In this document: in pieces, positions 1 to 11,234 of the stretch
Layout of the letters: the number at the start of each line of letters is the position of its first letter
Numbering within the stretch: the stretch's first letter is position 1
Notes under the pieces: generated by a model
The model's input: the letters and a program-made list of their open reading frames with translations, nothing else
Told to the model about the DNA's origin: nothing
Databases searched by the model: none
Position numbers and translations under genes: made by a program
NCBI RefSeq assembly: GCF_002865645.1
Contig: NW_020194589.1
Span: 790,812 to 854,811, forward strand
Direction: 5' to 3'
From: Hyaloscypha bicolor E
Lineage: Eukaryota > Ascomycota > Leotiomycetes > Helotiales > Hyaloscyphaceae
Length of the DNA stretch: 64,000 bases

Positions 1-883
1 GCCCAACTGCAAAAACATATACCCCGAACTTTCATCGATGTGGAGGGCTCGCGATCAAAGTTGAAAGATCCGTGACGACGTCTAGTTTCATATCTCAACT
101 CATTACCAAGGTCAACCGGGTGACATGAAATCCATTGAGGGGTGATGGTGTCAGTGAAGTGGGGGTAGTGTTTAAAAAGCGTTTTCTAATCTCATTCCTT
201 TTTTCGCTTCAATTCCCCACTATATTATGTTCTCTTGTTCTCTTGTATTCTTCATGCGTGGAGATGGATCCCGCTATTTAGTGTTCATGTCACGGGTTCT
301 ACTTTCTTCTCAGTAAAATGAGTGAAAGTGTTCTGTAGTTTCCCTTCTTCACTATCAAGCAAGGATCTCTGAAGAGCATATATGAAGCGGTAAAATACGA
401 AGGCGGAAAGACTCAATAATTACCGAGAATATATACTGGGTTTAACGAGTGATTGACCACTTTCCTTAAATATTGAGTTTGTGGGATAAGCTCTGCTCTT
501 GAATTGGTTTGCTACACAGCAACTTAAATTACTGTCAATTGTTGTAAGTGACTTGGTACCTGTCACTTCATTCTTGCTGTCAGCATTGTCTGGACCCACA
601 ATGCACAGCTTGAGGGAGCAGCTTACAGCTTGTTTCATACATAAGTCTGTAAATACTTACTCTCGTCCTAATTGCAAGTTCAGACAACCTAGGCGTATCT
701 TGTGTAGTACACCTTGGCAAAAGTCAGGTCGACAGTTCATTCCATCCCCTGATTTCTTTGTGGAGGATTATGACATATCCAGGTCTGGCAAATTGTGAGG
801 AGTGAATAAGGACGTACAGTACAGCACAGCAGAGAAAAGAGGAGGGTTACATTGATCTACTGCAAAACTTTTTGAATATACCT
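1..883. other. intergenic, no gene seen
   Basis: No convincing coding sequence is visible here. The short open frames lack family signatures and splice structure. The last 40 bases are the 3' flank of the oxidoreductase on the minus strand. Confidence 0.5.
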
Positions 884-2000
884 TTAAACGTGAGGAACAA
901 ATTCAATTACAACCTTTCCTCTCGCCTTCCCGCTTTCCATCCTCGGAACCGCTTCCTCGAACTTCTCAACTGGCCACACGCTATCCAGCGCCGTCACAAA
1001 TCCACCAGCGTCAATCAAGCTTCCCACCTTTCCCGCATGTTCTCCCGACGGCTCTTGGATAAAGAACAAGTTCTTGACATCCCGAGTCGGAAGATCTGCA
1101 GGTTTCATTCCCTCCGGTGGCTGGAAAATGCTGATCAAAGTCCCTCCTTCTTTCACAACCCACCAGGCGTCCGCCAAAGCTTGCCAACCAATGCAGTCGA
1201 TCACCACGTCAACTTGTCTGCCAGCTTCAGCTTCTACCCACTTCTTCACATCGGCAGTTCTGTAATCCAACACCTCTGAGGCGCCAAGAGACTTCACAAA
1301 ATCAAATCTGTCTTTGCTACCTGTTGCTACCACTTCGGCGCCAGCCCACTTTGCGAGCTGCACAACCCACTTGAGAATCCACAGTCAGTAATTGCCTCAA
1401 AAACACTACAGAAAATATCAGATTGAGGGTGAATTTGCCAAAGAGGAAAGTACAACTTGAGAATATACACACCATTCCAACAGCCCCAGACCCAGCCGTA
1501 ACGAAAATACGTTTCCCCCTTGCTCCCGTTCCTGCAACAGGCTGGAGTGGAGCCTGAACAAACAGCGCTTGATACGCTGTTTCTACGGACATCGGGACCG
1601 TAGCAGCTTGAACAAAAGACAGTGTCTTTGGCTTGAAAGCCAGCTCATACGTGTCGCAAATTGTATATTCTCGACCAGCGGCAGTGCGGTAATAGTGTGT
1701 TCGACCGTATACTTCAGTTCCGGGCTGAAATGGTGAGTCTGAAGGGGCGGTAATGACGGTCCCAGCCATGTCGTAGCAAGGGACCAGCTCTTTGCCTTTG
1801 GTTTCGGAGGCCGGCGGGGGAAAGTTCTTCATCCAGAGGAGCTCTCCGCTTGTGAGAGCTGCTGCGTGAACGCGGATAAGGTGCTCTGTCGAGTTGGGGA
1901 CGGGAACTGGGAGAGGTCGGGTAGCGAGAAAGAGGGTCTTCGATGCTGGATCTGACTGAAGGAGGACTTTCATGGTGGTTGGGAGAGTTGCTGAAAGCAT
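884..2000 (-). CDS. MDR-family zinc-type alcohol dehydrogenase / quinone oxidoreductase
   Basis: This is a cytosolic NAD(P)H-dependent oxidoreductase of the medium-chain dehydrogenase/reductase superfamily; the substrate is unknown. Exons are 2000..1473 and 1369..884, with a 103-bp GT-AG intron (1370..1472) that has a CTGAC branch point; the joined protein is 337 aa. The N-terminal half is a GroES-like fold (RVHAAALTSGELLW, then YDMAGTV and a G-x-EVYGR turn). The intron falls in the nucleotide-binding loop GSGAVGM/WVVQLAKWAG, followed by GAEVVATGS and VDVVIDCIG. The structural-zinc cysteine cluster is absent, so it resembles the quinone-reductase or enoyl-reductase branch. I chose the start at 2000 (LPTTMKVLL context); 1973 is an equally possible ATG, and the frame is open to 2096. 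The exact enzyme cannot be named from sequence alone. Confidence 0.88.
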
Positions 2001-3047
2001 GGCTGATGCAAGAAAACTATTGATGTTATGATGAAGGTTTTGGAGATTTTCGTTGTTAGGGGGAAAGTGGATGCATATGCACAGAACTTGAGACACAGAG
2101 AAGCTCTGTCTGTATTAAATACTTAACCTTGTGCTGCCTGACCGTGTTTTTGAATCGCCCTTTCCTGAACTTATCCGAGGAGAATCAGGAGATAACCGGA
2201 AGATAGTCAGGAGAAATCATGATAAGGCTGTCTCTCTTTGCCGTTGCCTTCTCCCCTAAACTGCTTTTCCTCAAGTAATGTTTTAGTTATACTTGCTTCA
2301 ATTTTTCTAATTAGGCCAATTAGGTTCGGCGGGCAATCCACTCTACAAGAAGTCTCGTAAGCATCTGCGCAATGCGGCGTAAATCAATCCAACTCCTCCG
2401 TAATTACCCCGCAATTCAGAAGCTAGCAAGCAGCTCACTCATCAGTATGCATACGGGCTCCCCATGTCAGGCGGCGACACGGAGGATAATCTGCCGACAT
2501 TTGGAAATTTTAACTGCATGCCAAGAGTCTTGAGAGCGGAAAGAAACGGAGTGGCACCGCGGAGAAGCACAAATTCTCCTCTTCGGCAGCTAAGCAACTT
2601 ATTTTTCCAAATTCCTACCTTCTTGTAGAAAGTTCAAGCCAGTTCCTTTCTACTCCTGGCGCGGTCGGTCCGGGTGTAGACCACTTGTCGCGAAGATTAT
2701 ACGAAACAACCGGAATCCACAATCCCCGTTCTCCGTGAGAGGACGCCCTCTCTGGTGTGAGCAGCCCCCAACCTAGAATGCGCGATGAAATGAAAAGTCC
2801 ATATTTCTTGTGAACGGAGAGGGCGATTGACTGGGAGGCGGATGCCAGAGCATCGACACAAAGATACTGATGTTTTGATTCTGCCAGCATACAACTTTAC
2901 TACCATCAGGACACCAATGTAGGAAGTATGCGAAACCCTTGAGAAGCACTTCACAATTTGATGTACTCTCACTAAGGCTGACGTTGCACCAAGATTCAGA
3001 CGCTCTATCAAATACTTCAAACTTGTAAGTCATTAACATCGCTTGCT
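2001..3047. other. intergenic between two minus-strand genes
   Basis: This stretch holds the promoter side of the oxidoreductase and the 3' flank of the CFEM receptor. The overlapping minus-strand frames at 2615-3057 have no recognisable domains. They are judged to be 3' UTR. Confidence 0.45.
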
Positions 3048-4695
3048 TCAAATCCAACTTTCATATTGCCGCAACTCAAGCTCATCCTCCTCCAGAATTC
3101 TGTCTTTTGCTCGACTCTGCTTGCTACTCATAATAAAGCTTTGGTACGATCTGTTCTGTCTTTTAGGATAATCTCGATATCCTTCTCCTCCGCTCGGTGG
3201 GGTTCCCAATGAGATTTTCCAAGGCTTGGGCGTGAATATCTCAGTGCTACCCATTATCTTAGGGAAGTAATGGCTGAGAAGAGGACGAATCGCCGGGAGA
3301 GAGGCGCATATCAGGGAGATGTTTAGTTCAAATATGGACCAAATTACTGTCGGCGCGTTGTCAACTATGGGAGGAAGATCAGTATAGTTTCTCAAGCCGG
3401 CAAGTAGAACTTGACTTACACGTAGCATCGCGAGAGGTCTCAAAGTTGACTAGGAAGAACAGGCGAGTGATGCTTGTGGCAGTGGCACTGGAAGTATCAG
3501 ATTATGCTTGGTCAAATGGTAATATCCACTTACAAGCCGCCAGTAAGAAATACCCCGAAGACACCAATCTTCTGCTTCCAATGCAAATTCAGTGTATTCA
3601 ACTCCGGCAATGGAATCATTATTATGACAACATCCAGTGCGGTGTTAACAGCCGAGGTGGCGATTGAGAAAGTGTTGACATCGATGCACGTCTTCGGAAG
3701 TGCGGGATTCCAGATCGATTGGATTGGTATACACTGAAAAATTGCCATCAACGTTGTGATGGTAGCTGAAGTTGCTACGCAAATAATGGTTGCCCAAACT
3801 GTAAATCGAAACCAAGGCGCCATGAATATGCGGAGGTAGAGAAGCAGGACGGAGATCTTGGCAAATGCCAGAGGGGCTGCATAGAAGACCTCGGTTATAT
3901 AAAAGAACTTTGTGAGAGTCAGAATTTGTATGAGTTAGCCAGAGCTGTGAGTGAGACTACCTCAACAACGCTAGGAAGCACTTCTGGGGCTATCTTCCAC
4001 AGATGTTGCCCAAATCCCTTGTACACAGCTGCTACTTGTTAATCTTTAACTTGGCTTTATTGAAAGTGCTACCTCACCCAATACCTCAATGACAGGTGTT
4101 GGCAATAGTAATGTCTATGAATACTTAACCTTGATTTTCAGATAAGCACCAGGAGGACAACTTACAGCAGATATCAAAGCAAACCAATCATCTTCAAAAA
4201 GTCGGCCCGAGAATTTCAATCTTGAGTAGACTCTAAGGCTCACAATAGGAAAATTGATGCACATTAATATTATAGCAATCCGACTTATTTGGCCACTTCT
4301 CGATTCGATAGGGACCGCTGCGCAAAGTTGTATGTTGACCGCACTGGCCTCTACACATCATTAGCATTTTTTGACCCTTGAAATAATGGGAACCAACTGA
4401 AAAGGTCCGTTGCATTACAAGCAGTTTGTGAACAACCAACGAGATTTGCCTGCAACGTATTGTTTCCGCAGATACACGAAGTGTTCGTTGGGGAGCAACC
4501 CGAAGCTGTTACTCCCTCCACGAGACATGGTAGCTAACTGCATTAGTGACCCTTAGATTCTCCGGGGGGGAGGTTGGGACTTTGACCTACAACACAACTT
4601 GGAAGTTGGGAGAGAAGCAGTGCTTGAGCTTGGGGCATTTGCACTGCCGCCATCGATGCCAGCCCCAGAAGTAACCCGCACAACGGCGCCTTCAT
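3048..4695 (-). CDS. Pth11-like CFEM-domain rhodopsin-type membrane receptor
   Basis: A plasma-membrane receptor-like protein of the fungal Pth11 class: an extracellular CFEM domain followed by seven helices. I rebuilt eight exons by hand: 4695..4591, 4533..4398, 4350..4166, 4114..4078, 4031..3961, 3907..3534, 3487..3420 and 3364..3048. The frame stays open for 430 aa and every intron is GT-AG. Residues 1-24 form a signal peptide (APLCGLLLGLASMAAVQ). The CFEM domain follows, with SCV-LPC spacing and a CIC-GNNT block. The rhodopsin-like domain has LRVYSRL after helix 1, DDWFAL before helix 2, GFGQHLW, FYITEVFYA, WSIFELNISLICASLP and a basic, Ser-rich tail. Pth11 itself senses surfaces and host cues in Magnaporthe; this ligand is unknown. 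The 37-bp exon 4 is the least certain, although it gives an unbroken helix 2. Confidence 0.85.
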
Positions 4696-5369
4696 CGGGC
4701 AAAAGAAAGTTGAACATGGACTGACAACCTTATTTCCTGAGAAGCCCAGATAAAGTGATACCTTTCAGCCCTGAGGTCTTATTAAACCTCGTCAGGAAGT
4801 GGTATGGAAACGCTGTGGGAAATTATGGCGTGCGCCGTCTTCCTTAAGCCTCACGCCACCAAACCTTTTGCTGAAAGTGGCCACTGGGAGAGATAGAAAG
4901 AAAGTATGGCAAGGCGTCAACGTAACCAAGTTCTGCTGGTAGTGACGTATATGTTCGACTCTCGCTACTCAGATTTCTATGCACAGATGTTTTCTGTGGA
5001 GTTTTAGGAAGGACTTGGGAGCTTTGCGAGTCGGGAAGGGGCGAATCCCTTTGGTGCTTTTCTCGCGTCGAGCTCTCCGACTAGATATGTTCCAGGATCC
5101 ACGCTGCGCAGGATGGAGAAAGGTTAATGCACTGGATTGTGCACGAAGCGATGGTTCATCGTTTGATCGAGACGATCGCGATCGATCTCAAACGAACGCT
5201 AAATTGTCTGAGCCCGAAAGATTGTTAACGGTACACCAAGCCTGGAACGTAAATGGTTTCTTCCCCGTTCGTGAATCCCCAAACATCAAGAGCCGAAAGT
5301 TTCTTAAGCCATGGAGCAACCCAGGCGTTCGGCCTCTGAGTTATTCGCAGGCCCTTCCTCTCCTGGTAA
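4696..5369. other. intergenic; promoter of the CFEM receptor
   Basis: No gene is supported. A 164-codon open frame on the plus strand (4979..5473) has no domain, low-complexity content and runs into the transposon at 5370, so it is not annotated. Confidence 0.45.
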
Positions 5370-5863
5370 GAAGTATCCACGGGCCAACCGCCCATACCCC
5401 CCAACCGCCCACCCCAAAAATTTCGATTTTTAATTATACCTTTATTATAATTACAAATCCTATTACATATTAATGCTTTATAATATTTTCGATACTCTAA
5501 TAGCTGTATATTTATTTCAAACTAGTAATGCGGCTAGAATCGCTCATAAGGTAGTGATTTTTTCATTTTTACCCCGCTATCAAATCCCTCCCTACGCAGT
5601 AGAGCCTTGCTACCCGTCGGCAATCCCTCGCTTTGCTGGGGCCGACTGAGCTGGCCCAAACCGGGTGAGGAAATGCCTGCGAGTAGAGGCTCGCTAGAGG
5701 CAAAATACCAAAATTTTGTGATTTTTTTTGAAGTACTAGGAAACTGCTAAAAACTTCCTGGATTACTATACCAAGGCCGCTGATTACGAATATCTACTCA
5801 AAATTTCGGTTTTATGCCACTGTTCTGGTGAAAAGGGGTGGGCGGTTGGCCCGTGGATACTTC
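5370..5863. mobile_element. 494-bp non-autonomous TIR element (MITE) with TAA target duplication
   Basis: Perfect 25-bp terminal inverted repeats lie at 5370..5394 and 5839..5863 (outer end GAAGTATCCACGGGCCAACC). They are flanked by identical TAA trinucleotides at 5367..5369 and 5864..5866. The interior has no transposase frame. A partial second copy of the inner terminal sequence (CCAACCGCCCA) sits just inside the left end. A three-base TWA duplication is what PIF/Harbinger-type elements leave; assignment to that superfamily is an inference. A TA duplication (Tc1/mariner-like) would also fit if the outermost A/T pair is counted as part of the TIR. Confidence 0.85.
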
Positions 5864-6543
5864 TAATCGCTATCGGGGGAAAATTTTCTTAAGCCTCAGG
5901 CATGACTTTCGCTTAATTATCACGCTAAGGAGTATTTAGCCTCGCTCCCAGCTTCTACGAGCTTCCGCTTCTGTTCAGAAAATACACGGTTCCAGAAATC
6001 TCTCTGTTGTTACGTGACGTGTGTTTTTACCCGGTAGATCGGTTGGCCTGGTACATGGTCCACTTCTGCCTATTTGTCCTCTGGATCTCATCGCGCGATC
6101 GATAAATAGTCAATAATTATCGATAATTATCGGTTATCGGCCAATTAGCGCGATTATCTATCAATCGATTATCGAGCCTATTGGAGCCGACACTGCATAG
6201 ATCCACAAATTAATGTTAGAGAGTGTTTATAGAATGTTACAAAGCTGGTGAGATATCTAGTTTGAGGTTTTCCTCAAATAGGAAAATGGGTTGCCCTTCA
6301 TTATTTTTGGGAATTTGTGTTTGCAGAACGAGCTGAATTTACTCTGGTACGGCAGGGGAGACCTGAATCTAAGCCACAGAAAAGAGCAACCACAATGGCC
6401 TGAGTCTCAAACCCCGCACTTCTTCCTTCCGGTATTCCACGCGTCTCACTGCATGAAAACCATCTCAGCTGCTGCTTGTTGGCACCTTCATCAAAAGCGT
6501 TACGAACAAGCATTGTATTATTCCCAGCCCTGTCTAAGTCGCC
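5864..6543. other. upstream region of the HET-domain gene
   Basis: No gene is seen. The region holds a dense cluster of GATA/TATC cores (annotated separately). The frame at 6291-6578 has no family signature. Confidence 0.4.
6092..6178. promoter_or_regulatory. cluster of GATA/TATC cores with ATCG palindromes
   Basis: Eight GATA or TATC cores fall within about 75 bp (near 6101, 6118, 6122, 6128, 6135, 6155, 6159 and 6170). Several overlap as TATCGATA-type palindromes. Fungal GATA factors (AreA/Nit2, White Collar, SreA) bind such cores. Whether this is a control site for the HET gene 370 bp downstream, or a transposon relic, cannot be told. Confidence 0.3.
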
Positions 6544-9331
6544 ATGACGAAGCTGCCAAAACCAGCTTTGGAGAGTAAGAGGAAACTCGCCGATGCAGTA
6601 GCTGATGAGCCTTCCGAGCCTGACGAACCCCCCACAAAGCTTCGCAAGGAATTCGAACAGAGGATGAGTCAACTCGAGGAGAGTATCATAACTGCCAAGG
6701 ACAGCGGATACCCCCCAAAACTTTCGAAAGAAAGACTTGAAAGCCTTGCCGTCAATGAACGAGACGACATCTATCCCACAATCCTTCCAAGTTTCTGTCA
6801 GTCTTCAGTAATACCATCAAAACGAAGTCCTCTTGTACGAAGCAACCTTTGCACGCAATGTGCAAAGATTGATCTCGACGCTCTACTATCGAGGCCACAC
6901 AAAACCCAAGCTGGTCAGCTAGCGAAGAATCTCAGCCCAGTTCCCAACTGGAAAATTGAGTCTTGCGCCTTGTGTAGCTTGCTATCTTCAACCATGGACC
7001 TACATTATTGGCCATCTGGGAGGAAAGTACCACTTAGAACCTACTCATCTAACAAAATGAAAGATAAGGCATGGAATTCAATCAACACGAACTTGTTGGA
7101 AGCTGGGCACAGTGAGAGGTATATCATTTCACAGCCCGAGGGCATGGAAGGTCCTGTCAGAATTATAAAGGACGAAATTGAGAAGGCCAATTTTGAAACC
7201 GTTAAGAGTTGGATCAGTCTTTGTCAAAACAAGCATACGAAAATATGCTCCATCGCGGACCCTTCCTTCGTCCCAGGTCTTAAGTTGATCGATTGTATAA
7301 CTAGCGACATCGTCCTGGCAAAAGATAAGCCCTACGTGGCGTTGAGCTATATCTGGGGATCAAGCACCGAAGTTTCTGAGAATCCGAGCAAATTACCAGA
7401 AACCCTGCCAAACACAATCAAGGATGCCATTATTGTAGCAAAAGAGCTTGGATATCGCTATCTTTGGGTTGACAGGTACTGCATCGACCAGGCAAACGAA
7501 GGAGAAAAAGCCGATCAATGCGGAAAGATGGACATAATATACCAGAACGCTGAACTCACCATAATTGCAGCTATTGGTCAGGACCCGAGTTATGGGCTTC
7601 CCGGCGTTAGTCTAAGAAAAAGGAAACCTCAACATTTGACGACTTGCTCAAAGATTGGGAAACATTTCTTGATCTCCACCCAGTCTTGGTCAAAAGAAGT
7701 GGTTGAAACGACTAAATGGAAAACTAGAGCCTGGACATATCAAGAAGGTTTGTTGTCCAGGAGGCGACTAGTTTTTGCGGAGGAACAAATGTACTTCGAG
7801 TGCTACGGGATGTATTGCTACGAGTCGGTCTGATCCATCCCATCTGTCAATACGAGCGGTTTGGAAATCGGGCGCTATTTGGGCTAAGCGAGGGGCCCGA
7901 TTGCTTAATCGTCTACTTAAGCGAGCTCCGGTTCATAAATCCGAGGTCGGATACGAGCGAATTTTGAAAATATCATAATATTTTCAAATTAATAAATTAA
8001 TAAAATTCTATTAGTAGGATCTATTAAAAATGACTTAGTTAATAATACTATTTAAGTAATTTTAGCTAAAGTCTTTTATTAGAACTATATATAATTTTAA
8101 TTATAAAATAGTTTTTTAAAATATATAATTATATAAATCTTTTTATCTTTAATAGAATTTAATCTAGGTGATACTCCTCTAAGTTTCTTATAAGCATTAA
8201 TGTTTTTTATTTAATTAAAATTTAGCCTTTGCTTTTTATTAGAAAGTTATATATTATTTTAAAATTAGGCCTTTTTATTAGCGAATCGGGCCCCTCGCTT
8301 AGCCCAAATAGCGCCCGATTTCCAAACCGCTCGTATTGACAGATGGGATGGATCAGGTCCAATTTCCGCTTCAAACTCTGCATAGGAAAGATATGCAAAG
8401 CTTCAAAAGCGTTTTCTGCTCCGAAAAATTGATTGGAATATTTCCGAAGGGGGTTGGAACTACAAGTATTGAAATAGTTCAGCGTATTGAAGAGTACTCA
8501 GGACTCAATCTCACAAATCCTTCAGACATTCTAAGAGGGATGTTGGGAATCTTCAATGCATTCCAAAGAAGTCGCCTGGGTATCTACCACTGCTTGGGCA
8601 TACCGATCTTGCCTTCGATAGCGCAGGGGGTTAAGCCGATTGAGGGGTGGACGCCGTCCATGGGATTTTTCTTCGGGTTATTTTGGGACCTACAAGAACG
8701 ATCAGAAAGAAGGAATGGCTTTCCGAGCTGGTCTTGGACTGGTTGGTAAGGTCCTGTGAAGTGGAAATGGGCCTGGGTCGATCCTATGAAATGGCTAGAA
8801 GTAAAATTTGACCCTGGCGTCCAACTGAGCGTCGAGTTGATCGATGGACAGATATTGAAATGGGAGACCTTTCAGGAAATCAACATCAAGCGCAACATGT
8901 TGTCAGATCTGTCTAACGTCATTTATCTTGCGGCGTGGACAATTGAGGTTTATATAATTGAACGAGAACAACAGAGCGACAAAGATGAGTATAAAGCCAT
9001 GCTCAAATTAGAGGATGGTGGGCATCTCGACTGGCGGTTCAAGTCCACTTCGAGGATTGAATTTCTACCAGGTCAAGTATGCAAGGGAATTATCTTGGGT
9101 CATGATCGCAGCGGCAATTCCACAGGGCCTGCTATACTGGTTATTGGCAAAGTCAACGATACAATGGAACGAATCGGTCTCAGTTGGGTCGATCAATTGG
9201 ATTATGAGAGGTGGAACAGAGATGGGGCTTCGGAGTTTTCGAATGAGAACAAAAACTGCCTCTGGATAAATCCGAACTTACTCAAGCCTCTAGAATTAGT
9301 CAAGTCATGGGAAGAGATTCGACTTGGTTAG
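6544..9331 (+). pseudogene. HET-domain (heterokaryon incompatibility) gene broken by a transposon and a nonsense codon
   Basis: HET domains trigger cell death in fungal non-self recognition. The first reading frame (6544..7833) shows paired CxxC motifs (near CTQC and CALC) and the HET core: YVALSYIWG from residue 264, then RYLWVDRYCIDQ and a QNAELTIIAA block. At codon 429 a 525-bp TIR element (7831..8355) enters, and its first three bases supply a TGA stop. The frame resumes exactly after the element as VQFPLQTLH. It continues to a second in-frame stop, TAA at 8747..8749, inside the conserved PSWSWTGW...GPVKW region, then stays open to 9331. Without the element and that codon the protein would be about 750 aa, the normal length for this class. 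The N-terminal 429 residues could still be made as a truncated HET domain. Confidence 0.88.
7831..8355. mobile_element. 525-bp non-autonomous TIR element inserted in the HET gene
   Basis: Perfect 72-bp terminal inverted repeats lie at 7831..7902 and 8284..8355 (outer end TGATCCATCCCATCTGTCAA). They flank a very AT-rich 380-bp interior with no coding capacity. The host sequence GGTC is duplicated at 7827..7830 and 8356..8359. Removing the element and one GGTC restores the HET reading frame exactly, which fixes both ends. A four-base duplication is unlike Tc1/mariner (TA), hAT (8 bp) or MULEs (9 bp). Superfamilies with 4-bp duplications, such as Sola or Ginger, are candidates, but no transposase is present to decide. 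The undamaged GC-rich arms suggest a recent insertion. Confidence 0.93.
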
Positions 9332-10553
9332 TTTAATTACTCCGCCAACTCCACTTCAAGAGGAAAGGAACTCGTAAGAGTCTTGATGGTTAAGCTCCCT
9401 TCTACTCTCGGAAGAAATTCACACTTAGATTATCAGAAAAGTAAATTCAAAACGTCTTCCTTAACACCCACGTTTTCATCTCTATCCAACTCTAACATAT
9501 CTTTATTAATAGCTCATCCATCTTCTATTAATCTCCCCCCTCCACCCAAGATATCCTCGTCGATAGCTCTGATTCGATAGGGTACTTCTGAAACCCCGGG
9601 ACGAATCTCATTATAGCGTCCTTCCAGCGTATATTGAAAAGAGAAGCAAATGTGTGGATGAGAGGAATCATATTTTATATCCTAATGCGGACCTTAAAAG
9701 TCTAATGGGTCTCAACTGTTCTATACAGAAAGCGTGCGTTTCCTTCTCTCCCCGTCATAACTTAAAACAAACACTTTCTGACCTATTTTTCTGTTAAATA
9801 GTTCAGAGATTCTAAGAGATCGCCCGTTTCGGTTACTGGATATGCTCCGACAAGCTATAGGCATAAAAGGGACTGGAAAGACATAAAACTCAACAAATTC
9901 CGCCTCAACCCAACACTAGGTTTCAAGTCTTTACATTACAAAACTACAAAACGTCTCCCGACTTTGACATTATTAGCCGGAGTAGTTTAAATTTCAGTGC
10001 AAATTTCCTGCCCGCACCAGTGCTCTTGATAGGTGAGGGCAAGGAAAATAACTTCCTGAATTACTGTTTCCGTGTTTGTCGGTTAATTATGAATAAATAG
10101 TGGTAACATATTTAGAAGGGCCCTCTTCGGGCCCCTCGTTAAAAGTTGATGATTTCTGGTGACGGTAGTCTTCGCTGCGCCGCGTTCGTGTAATAGGGGT
10201 AAGTAGACCTGAGCAGACCTGAGCAGACCTAAGCCGAAGGTGAGCCTGACCTGAGCCGAGCCCGAGCAAAGGCGGCGCTGCTTAAAGTGAAGATAGGGTT
10301 GGGAAGAGCAAACATTCCGGCGTGGGAACAGTGAGTACGAAGTCGGCAGCATCTGATAGAAAACAACGGAGCGGCGGCCCGCGATCTCAAACGGTGAAAA
10401 GTAGACTGTGGCACTACTGGGTGGCGTTAGGAGTGAGTCTTTATATTCAGAAGGCTTTTGAGGGTCAAAGTTCATCACTTTATAATAGACTAGACATGTC
10501 TCAAAGGAAAACGAACTCGTTATATATTGTTAGGACTGGGTTTGACCGTAGTA
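9332..10553. other. intergenic with short tandem repeat
   Basis: No gene is supported. At 10205..10234 a 10-bp unit (AGACCTGAGC) is repeated three times with one change. A self-complementary GGGCCC stretch lies near 10120-10136. Both look like transposon debris or simple repeats. Confidence 0.35.
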
Positions 10554-11234
10554 CGAATATTGCGGCATAAAGTCATGCGACTACAGGGCACATGATGTCC
10601 CAGCCACTAATCACACGCTGTAATCAGTGAAACTAGCCTGTAAAGCCACCACCACTAAAGTGCCCTGGAAGCACCTGGAGCTCAGTGGGTCCGTACCTAA
10701 ATTATAGGCTACCTGCCCCTGTAAAGCGAGGTTTACTAAGGCTATAGGCTTAAGCCATGTAACGAGCCCAACCCCACTAGTCTGCGCGCACAGGGCATTT
10801 TAGGTATATTTCAAATTTGAAACCCTCAAATTCCTAGAAAATAAATTAATGAAATTATACTTTAATTACTTTACCTCTTAGGCCCCGAATATCAAGTCGT
10901 AATTATTTATTCATTATCTCATAACATTTAAGTGCTTTCGTAGAGTTTGGTTTTGGGAAGCCTGTAAGCGGGTTCGGGGTGCCTGAATCTGCCTGAAAAT
11001 TGCCTTGTACGCGCAGACTAGTGGGGTTGGGCTCGTAAGGAGTTTCAGGGATTGAAAGACAATTCTAGGGTATGCCCCTGCAAGTATAGGGGCTTGATCG
11101 CTAAAGGGCCCTATGAGACCTCTAAGTTCCAGCGTCTGAGCGCTATAGTCACTGGGCCAACAGCGTGGCGCTATAGCCACAGCCACTACAGGACACATAC
11201 GCTGAAGTCGCATGACTTTATGCCGCAATATTCG
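10554..11234. mobile_element. 681-bp TA-flanked fold-back element
   Basis: Perfect 29-bp inverted ends lie at 10554..10582 and 11206..11234 (outer end CGAATATTGCGGCATAAAGT). They are flanked on both sides by TA (10552..10553 and 11235..11236). A second 27-bp inverted pair lies inside at 10762..10788 and 11010..11036 (core CCCAACCCCACTAGTCTGCG). Weaker inverted similarity links the arms between these pairs, so the whole unit could fold into a long interrupted hairpin. No transposase is encoded. The TA duplication suggests the Tc1/mariner group, or mobilisation by such a transposase (inference). Confidence 0.8.

Noticed and set aside
872..1279. Plus-strand open frames opposite the oxidoreductase
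   Set aside because: Antisense shadows of a clear MDR-family coding exon.
5159..5194. Palindrome centred on CGATCGCGATCG
   Set aside because: A perfect 12-bp core with weak flanking arms only; no copies nearby and no clear role.
4979..5473. 164-codon plus-strand open frame
   Set aside because: No domain, odd composition, and its 3' end lies inside the TIR element starting at 5370.
8744..8762. GTAAGG at the HET nonsense codon read as an intron donor
   Set aside because: The sequence right after it (GPVKWKWAWVDP) is coding-like and in the same frame, and the nearest AG would give an impossibly short intron.
10083..10478. 131-codon minus-strand frame
   Set aside because: Lies in repeat-like GC-rich sequence with a 10-bp tandem repeat; no protein signature.
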